NCBI RefSeq assembly: GCF_021018805.1
Contig: NC_086254.1
Location: 372,001-436,000 of the forward strand
DNA: 64,000 bases
Direction: 5' to 3'
Source: Prinia subflava
Taxonomy: Eukaryota > Chordata > Aves > Passeriformes > Cisticolidae
The position numbers were made by a program, and so were the translations under genes. The notes below the pieces were generated by a model, which did not search any database, was not told the origin of the DNA, and worked only from the letters and a program-made list of their open reading frames with translations. Below are positions 37,801-46,800 of the stretch, piece after piece. Each line of letters begins with the position of its first letter. Within the stretch, counting starts at the first letter, position 1.

Positions 37801-40800
37801 CAGAAACTCAAGGCACTTCTTCCTGAGCTATAAAAAGAGCTGGAGTGGGACTGCAAGAGCCAGGAAGACAAACAAGGGAGTAGCTTGCCCTCCTGTCGAG
37901 GACATGGGTAAAGTCAGGAGATGGTCTTGCTCAACCCATTTTTCGAGGTGCCTCCTGAGGAAGGAGAGTTGTGAGGTATGGCAGAAATTCCAGGCTGGAT
38001 CCCACTCACCAAAATGTTGTCTGTGCTGTGTCCCAAGGCACCCCACCACCTCCCACCCCTCCTGTGCAAAGAGAAGGTCTAGGACTGGCCCCATCCATCA
38101 CTCCAACACAATTTTGCGTTTCTTGTACTTGGGGAGGGTCAAAGGTACCATGGTGATCAGGGACAGGGCATGGAGTGTCCCCTGAGACCACAGGGTGGAG
38201 GAAATGCCACCAAAACACAGCTCCCCTTTCCCCCAGGCTGCTAAAAGGGTTAACAGCCTCACCCGACACCTGCTCCATGAATCCCAACCGGACAGAATGG
38301 ACTATGCAAGTTCCAGGTGACCATAAAATTCAGCAAACTGAGGAATACCCACCTTTGCCCTCTCCAGACAAGTATTTACCTCTGCAGAAGCAGCCAAACC
38401 CTACAGACTGTTGGAACATTTCATTCCCATTTGTGAAGTGCAAGAAACATTCCTGCCTGGAAAAACACCACCAGGTCACTGACTGGGAACGGTGCCACCA
38501 AGAGAGATGAGTTCTTCAGTGGTTTCACTGACTTAGTGCCGAAGAAGCATCTCTTCTGGCACAGCCATTCCCAGCCTACACTGACTTCTTCAACACCCAG
38601 AAAGTCAAAGTCTTCCTCTGCCACTACTTCAGCGTTCCCTTAAGACCTCAGAAAATCTCACACCACTAACTGGTGCTGCAGGACTTTCCTACTGAGCAGT
38701 TCCAAGGGTTGTAGAGCTGGACAGGGTGGTCCATATGGAGCAACCTGAAGTTGGCACACTTGTTAACCACGGTTCAGGAGGAGAGGGACAACAGAAGGGA
38801 CAAGAGGGCATCACCTCAAGCTGAACCAGGTGAGGTTCAGGTTGGACATCAGAAGGAATTTCTTCATGGAAAGCATTGTCCAACATCGGAAAGGGCTTTC
38901 CAGAGAGGTGGTGGAGTCTCCATCCCTGGAGGTGTCTAAAGAATGACTGGACATGGCACGCAGAGCTCTGGGCTGGGTGACAAGGTGGGAATCAGTCTCT
39001 GGCTGGACTCAATGACTTTGAAAGTGTTTCTCAGTCCAAAGGATTCTGTGATGCCCATGGATGAGTAAGGTGAGGGCCAGCACTGGTGTGACCAGCTGCC
39101 AAGCCCACAGAGATGCCAAAGTGCTGACTCATGCTTTATTCAGTGGGATACAGAGGTTGCATTTAGTTCATTTAGAAATGGGATGCAGAGGTTGTGGGTC
39201 AACTGTAATTTCACCAGGATCAGGTTGGGAATATGAGGGTCATATCTGGCTTGCACAGAAGATGCCAATTGCTCTTTCCAACAGTTCAACAGAGCTTTCC
39301 TGTGCCCAGAGAAATATGTCCCTGCCCATGGCAGAGGATTGGGATCAGATGATCTTTACAGGTCTTCCAGCCTAACCCAGATGTTTTAAAACAGCCTCTT
39401 AGCACATGAAGCTGCCTTTTGTGACTGTGCAATCTCAGCCCCTTCTTTGGTGGGACACTTCTCCAGCTTGCCAAGCCTCACACCCATGGAGAGCATGTCC
39501 TAAGGGTTGGTTGTGGTTGGTGTTGTGTGATGAGGATAGGCTCAGCTCTCCATCTGCTGCAGAACTGGACCCTGGCCATGGCTTCCAACATCTTCAGGTC
39601 AACACAGGATGTCAGTCCACATCATGGGCAGGGCTGTGTCTGTCCATCAGCCTTGTCCTGGGGCCTGTGCCCTCCACAGTGCTTGCCACTCACTCACCAA
39701 TCCCCTCCTGCCCCTTGGTTGTGCTATTTTGGTGCTTCAACATAAAGGTGCCTTTGTTCCCACCAATGCAGAAAATACCAGTCCAGTAGCTGGGAACACT
39801 GTGGACTGAGGAATTAGGCAGCTCCAGAGTTGCTCTAGCTATACTCAGCTCATAGGGAGGTTGCCAGGCTGGTTTGATGGTTTGGCCATGAAACTCTGGT
39901 GCAAGGAGACCTTGGGTTGCCCAAATGTGCCATACTTAAGCCTTGAGGTGAAGAAGATCCTTTGTTGCTTGACAGTGGAGCAAACTAATAAAACTCTGCT
40001 GAGCTGTAGCTACTTTATTCCAAGACTTCAATAATTTTAGATGCTATTTTTATCTAGTCTGACTGGTAGCCAGCTTCATGTGATGACAATAAATCCCAGT
40101 TTAACACCATCAGCCTGTGCCCTTCCCGGGTGGGTGTTTAGTTCTGTTGTGCCAAATGCTTGCCATGCAGGAAAGAGGAAACTTCCATCAGAGAAAGAGA
40201 TCCTTTGAGAGAAGTCGCTTCTCTTGCCAGGGCCAGGTTGAAGATTTTCTGCTTATTGTTACCATTTGTCTCTTTTATTGGAATAAAAGACAGATGTTAG
40301 CAGCCCAGCACTCCCGAGAGAGCCCATGGCATCATGCTTTATTTGAATTAGCTGATGCAGGTTGGAAATTAGTTTTTTCCAGTCGTTATATTCACATGGA
40401 AGTGAACAAGAATACAGGTAAGTGCAAATTGTGTTGCAAGGTGCTTGTGCCAGAACCTCAGGGAAACCCAGGAATTGTCCCTTCTCCTCCTAAGAGCCCA
40501 GAAAACAGGGGATGGCATCAGTGGGGAGACCTCAGCAGTGATGGCCCACCAGGACTCCTAAACAGCACAAGGAAAGCTCAGAATAGCACAGAATATTGGA
40601 CTGGTTTGGGTTGGAAAGGACCTCAAAGATCACCAAGTTCTACCCCCTGCCATGGGCAGGAACACCTTCTACTAGAAGGAAGACCAGATTGATCCAAGCC
40701 CCATCCAACCTGGCCTTAGACACTTCCAGGGATGGGGCAGACACAGCTTCTCTGAGCAACTTCTCTGAGCCAGCACCTCAGCACCCTCACAGCCAGGAAT

Positions 40801-43800
40801 TCTTCCCAGCATCCTGTATCTATCCACTCTCTGTCAATCTGAAGCTGTTCTCCCTTATCACTCCAGATCCTTCTCCAAAGCCTCTCTCCGGTTCTCCTGG
40901 AGCCCCTTTAGGCACTGGAGGGGCTCTAATATCTCCCCAGAGCCTTCTCTTCTCCAGGTGAACACCCTCAGGTGTTTCAGCCTGTCTCCAGAGCAGAGGG
41001 ACTCCAGGCCCCAGCACATCTTCATGGCCTCTTCTGGACTCGCTCCAACAGCTCCACTTTAATTCCTGGAGTAGTCCAACGCCAGGCTGGACAGAGCTTG
41101 GAGCAACCTAGTCTAGTAGAAGGTGTCCCTGCCCATGGCAGAAAGCAGAACAAGCTAAGCTTTAAAGGTGCCTTCCAGCCCAACCCTCTTGCTGAGTCCA
41201 TAATAAACTATTCAGTATCAGTGTATGCCTTTGAGAAAATAATTTACCTTTCTACTGTGGACTGGGATCATTTACCCTGCCCTGTGATTAGCCCGGAACA
41301 GCACACAATGTATAATTAGTCCAGCTGTGGGCTGGACTCGCACATCCGAGCTAGAATACCGGCTGTGCTGCCTGTTTCTGCTGTCACCCGGGGAACAGGT
41401 TGTTCCCAGGAAGTTTTCTTATTTGGTGACTGTGCAAAATAAATCAGCCAAGTGGTGGCAGGGAGGAGGGCCAGGATGCAGCCCGTCCTCCAGACGTCAC
41501 GCTGCTGTATTACCCCCAGCTGCTGATCCTCTGTCCCAGGTTCAGAGGGTACAGAAGCAGCAGTGGGTGATGGCATGAGGATGGGCACAGAATCCAGGTC
41601 CTGGAGCTCACTCCACAGTGTCATGTGCTGGACAGTGCTGGAGCAGGCAATGCTCATCCTGGCTGCATGTCATATACATGGGATGCAATGGGCTGGAATG
41701 GGCACCTTCTCCCCATCCTTGGAGCCTCAATATTTCAGCCAAAATTGTCCCACCAGAAGCTTCAACACCTGTCCAGAGGTTTTTTCTTCTGGCAGAGCAA
41801 AGCTGGGATGAGTCACCCCCTCCTCATAACAGGTGCCCACATCCTATATGCCCTTCTCTACTGTTTTTGCTGGACTTGGGTCATGGCCAGTGGCAGCAGA
41901 GGGGACCACACTCAGTCCAGAGTGCTGTGATGGGGAATTTAGTAAAAACCCTGCCTTCCTGGCTGCTTCTCCTCAGCTCTGCAGATGAATGGAGTTAAAC
42001 TGCATAAATTTCAGAGGGCAAGAAACCCCCTGCACCCCTCAGCACAGGACATCCTCAGTGGAAAAGTACATGCTGAGTGAGAGGGAAAGGGGTTTTTGGA
42101 GCAGCAACATTCTCCAGCATCCCTGTCTTCCCACTCAGCCTCTGGTGTAATTCAGGGCAGTTCCCTGAATTGCTTCCCTTGCCCCTTGGTGTTCCCGCTT
42201 GTCCCTTGGTGGTCCAAAACCATGAAGTTTTCCTAGCTACAGAAGCTTCTGAACTTGGTGCCAGTATCTTCAGCACCAAATCTATTCATCCTCCTGAAGC
42301 TTAGCTGCTTCTGGAGTCCACATTAAAAAACTCAGATATTTCTGCATCTAAAATAGATATTTCTATATGTAAAAAAATCTCCTAAACCCCTCCATCCTTG
42401 TGTGCACTAACAAGAAAAGCAGCCCCATATCTAGTACAAGACAAACTATTTTCTTTCCCTGGGGATGGAAATAAGTTTCTAAGAGAGACTCTGAAAAGAG
42501 ACGAGATGACTCATTACTTCACTGCTGAAGCTGCAGTCAATCCCCAGCACTTCTAGTTCCCAGTAAAAGCCAGAACACCGAAAGCATGGGGGTTCATACA
42601 ACACAAAACCCAGAAGCTCCTTTTCCTGGAGATGAAAGGGCCATGAATTAATCCTATGTATCACCCACTCCCTCAGGACGGGCTCAGCTGCAGTCAGCCC
42701 TCGCTCCTCACCGCCAGGAGCTATTTTTTCCTGTTCTTGCTAGTGTCAATATGTTTCTTTAAATATCTTTTCGGAGAGGCTATATATATATAGCCCCACT
42801 CTGGTGCTTTGAAAGGAGCCTCATTTCCTGTGTAAGTACTGAAGTTCTTGGCAAAGCTGCTGGTGGCTGCACCATCTGAACCACAAAAATTGTTTTTTTC
42901 AGTAGTAAATGGTATTTCCTTTGCGACTGTGAGTTGGACTGAGCTGGGTCTGGTCTGAAACCAGCTGGGTTGCTGTGTATGCGAGATACAGGATCATATT
43001 CCCAATTATAAAAATGATGAGAGAAAATGATTAATTACATTAATGGGGTGTGATAGTGGCCCAGAGGTGGCACAGTCCATTGCAGGGACAGGATAGGCAC
43101 AAAGCTGCTTTTAACCTGCATTTGGCTATGAAAAAGTTGGGTTCTTATATCAAAAGGATTTATTAACTGACACTGAGTGAGGAAAAAAATCCATTTTATT
43201 GGCACCTGATACTTTTTCTCTTTCTTTTGCACCATCTCTCTGCACCTGGTTTTGGAGAAGGCTCCTCCAGCAGCAAGGCAGGAAGCAAAACAGCTTTGCA
43301 GCCCCTGAGAGATGGCTCATGGATACTAAGGACAGTAAAACCTTTCTGAGGAGATGTGGTATCTGCTGCATTCAGAGCTCTGCATCTCCCTGACATGAAA
43401 ATGCCGCACCTTCCCAGTGGGATACCCTTAGCAGGAGGGTCTGACACCCTCAGCACCACCCTGGGGACTCTGATGACAGGAATGGAGATGCAGCCAGGTC
43501 AGCAATCACCTTCTGCTGCAAATATGTCTTCGCAAGGTCATTTCTGAGCCTTCAATTGCTTTTATTGCTGCACACAGTCCTAAGAACCCAGTGTGTAAAT
43601 GTGCCAGAGGTAGTGGCAAGTGGTCCCTGTTTCCCTTTGCTACTCCTTGAGTTTTCAAAAAAAAAACCAACCCTGCAAGTTTTTTAGATTTTCTACAGGA
43701 ATTTTAAAGAAGCATCTCCTCCCAACCCTCACCCTTGTCAGGACGGATTACCCTTGGAATTGTTCTGATGGCACAGGGACTATGCAGCCACATCTGCTGG

Positions 43801-46800
43801 TATAAAGCCCCAGCAGCTGTGAGCTCTGGGAAACAAACACGGAACTTCTGTAGATCTTCCACAGCCCCAGGCACTGTCTCCACTTCATGTCCTCATCTCT
43901 GGGACACAGGGCAGTCTGCAGTGGTGTGGAACATGATGGCTCATGCTGGAGCACAGCCAGGCACTGGAGCAGTGCTCAGGATGGGAGACACGAGAGAGTT
44001 ATTTGGTGACTTTGCAGCCCAGGAGATTACAACACAATATGCCGCCTCCCTTCCACCCAAAACCCACAGGGCAGGGACAAGGACTGAGGCTCACGGCATG
44101 TCTTGCTGCAACTTCAAGCACACTTCCCTCAGTTTTGATGTCCGAGCATTTCTGCCCCCTCCAATGATAAGTTTACGAAAAGAAGGAACAGGTTGGTGCA
44201 GGACGAGCTGAGCTGTGTCAGGAAGGAGATCTTTCCACACCTCCACCCTTCAAGGAGTGAGCTGCTGCTTTGCTTGGGAATGTCATGCACAACCTCTGGG
44301 AGTCTGCAGCTGCTCCTGCACTGATGCCCTGCTGGCCATAGCCCTGCTGGGAATGAAGGGAAATATCCTATGGCAGTCTAAAATATGAGTGAAGGAGCAG
44401 AAGAGCCTGGGACATCACCCCTGGAGCATCATCCCTGCCCTGCTGAAGTCCTGTGTCCTTCCAGTTCCACTTTCACCCTCAACACTTCAGCTCATCCAAT
44501 TGTTGAACATCCAGTCTTTGCCAACCAGTCAAGCACAGAAGGAATTTTGCTCCTTGGCTCCATCGTGGCACAAGGATGTCTGCTGTGGACAATTACAGCA
44601 TGGAAAGAGTAAAAAGAAGGGAAGGAAGGAAGGTCACAAAGAGGGAAGATCCCAAGTACCAACTTAAACAAAGAACACCTTCCCTGCAGAAGGAAGGATA
44701 TGCTCAGGACATGCCCCTTAATCCAACCAGAACTTGGAGGGGATGCAAACATCAGACACCTTGAGAAATACAACCATTTATCTTAAAATATGTCAGAATT
44801 TTTACTTTTTGGTGGTTTTTTCTCCTTCCTTGGTGACCTTTGCTGTGCCCAAAGATTTGTGCCGAGGTTGAGGTGGTAAGTGTTGAATCGCCACGTGAAA
44901 CACCAAAAAAGGGGGAACAGTCATTGCAACACTCATTGTCCCATGGCAGGGCTGCACCCAGGTCATTCCAATGGCAGCAGAACTGCAGGATTTGGTGTCC
45001 CTGTTGCTCAACTTCCTATGAAAATTATGAGCATTGGCAGGAAAGGAAAAGAGGAGCCCTTGGCTGTGTCTTGTTCTCCCTGAGCTGCTCTTGCCCAGCA
45101 GGCAGCAAGGACAGCATGAAAAGAACACCATGCCTGGGCATGTCCTCAGGTTTCCCACATTTGCATTCCCAGGAAAATTGAGACACTTGAACAACTGTGG
45201 GAGCAGAAGAGAGGCCACCAGGAAATTTATTCCTGTTTGTCTCCAAGCCAACAGATGGATGTTGTCAGAGCAGAGTCGTGCAATGTTGTGCAATGCAATG
45301 ACCACCATGGAAGTGTCCTACCACCATGGAAGCTTTCCACCACCAGAATATCCTACCATCATAAGAGCATCCCACCACATGGAACCATTCCATCACCAGT
45401 TTACCACCACCACAGAAACATTCCACCACCATAGGAATATCCCACCACCAGACCTCCCCACTACTAGGGTGTCCCACCACCACCACAGAACAAGGTGCTC
45501 TTGTTCTTCCAAACTGAGCTCAGACCATAGAAATTGGGTGCTGCCAACCCAAGCAGGTGATCATCAGGCTCCCCAAAGGCCCATTTGGACACACTTTCTG
45601 CCTGTTTGGGCTCTTTTAGACCAAAACAGGCTTTGTGATGCATGTGCTGCTGCCCTGAGACAGTCAGAATTGGAGGGGAGGGAAGGAGTCTGTACATGCC
45701 GAAACACAGGGAAAATCGTCATTTTAAAGCCATTTAACAGATTAAATGTTTCTTAAAAGAAGTCATTTTCAAAAAGAAAAAAAACCAAACCCACAAAGTT
45801 TCTCTAAAAACCACCTCAGAAAGAAGAAGTTGGACAAAAACTGTAAGACCAAGACCTAAGGGGTGCCTGGCAAGTTCTCTAGACTGGAGAGAGAGAATTA
45901 AAAGGAAAAAAAAAAAAGAAAAAAAAAAAAAAAGAAGGAAAAAAAAAGGGGGGGGGGAAATGAATGAGACAGGGAATTGCATGGAGCTGAAGCGCAGAAG
46001 AAGGAAAAGTCAGACAGGGCCATGCTGTGTCATTAGTCTGGAAAGCAGATGAGGAAGATGAAATCCAGCTCGTAGCGATGTGGGGAGTGGTGCTGCTCCA
46101 CCGCCCTTTCCACTCGGCCCTTCCCGGAAAACTGCGAGTCTCAGGGGGAGCCTTGTGAAAACTCCGGGCTCATGAGGCTGCTGCTGACACAAGGAGCCAG
46201 GAGGTTCCAGGAGCAGACCAGTGCCACTCCTACCTTTAGCAGTATTAGTAAATAATTGATGTCTGAGGTAACCTGAGCAGGAAGGTGAGCAGAGTCCTGC
46301 ACATGATCCTGCATCCAACTTCACACCTTGGTGGCTTTTCTTCCCACAAAACCCTCTCAGACCTGATCCTTGGTGTTTATTTCCACCCCTAAGCCATCTC
46401 CCATGTGTTGTTCCCACTCTGGGCTCATCCAAGCCTGCTTGCACTGGTCCCACTTCAGCTTCAGCCTTAGTTTCCCTTCCTCTCCTGGAGTAGGTCTGGA
46501 CAGCTCTGCTTCACTGGTACTTTCCATTCCCGGACATGGAGCAGGGCCAAGCTGTTCCCAGCTCCCTCTGCTGCCATCCCTCCCCTCTTCACCCTCCCCA
46601 TGCCTTGTCCAGCCATATCCCCAGCTGCTCCAAGCACATCCTTTCCCCAAATCACCAGTTTTTTCCACCAAAGCACCCCTGCTGCCCCTCCAGCTTGGCT
46701 GCCACCTTTCCTCTGTGCAGGACATCAATCCGTCACCTAAAAACTGAGTGAAGGGCCCCATCCAGATACTCTGGATGCTGCTGAGGAGCAAATTCTGTCT

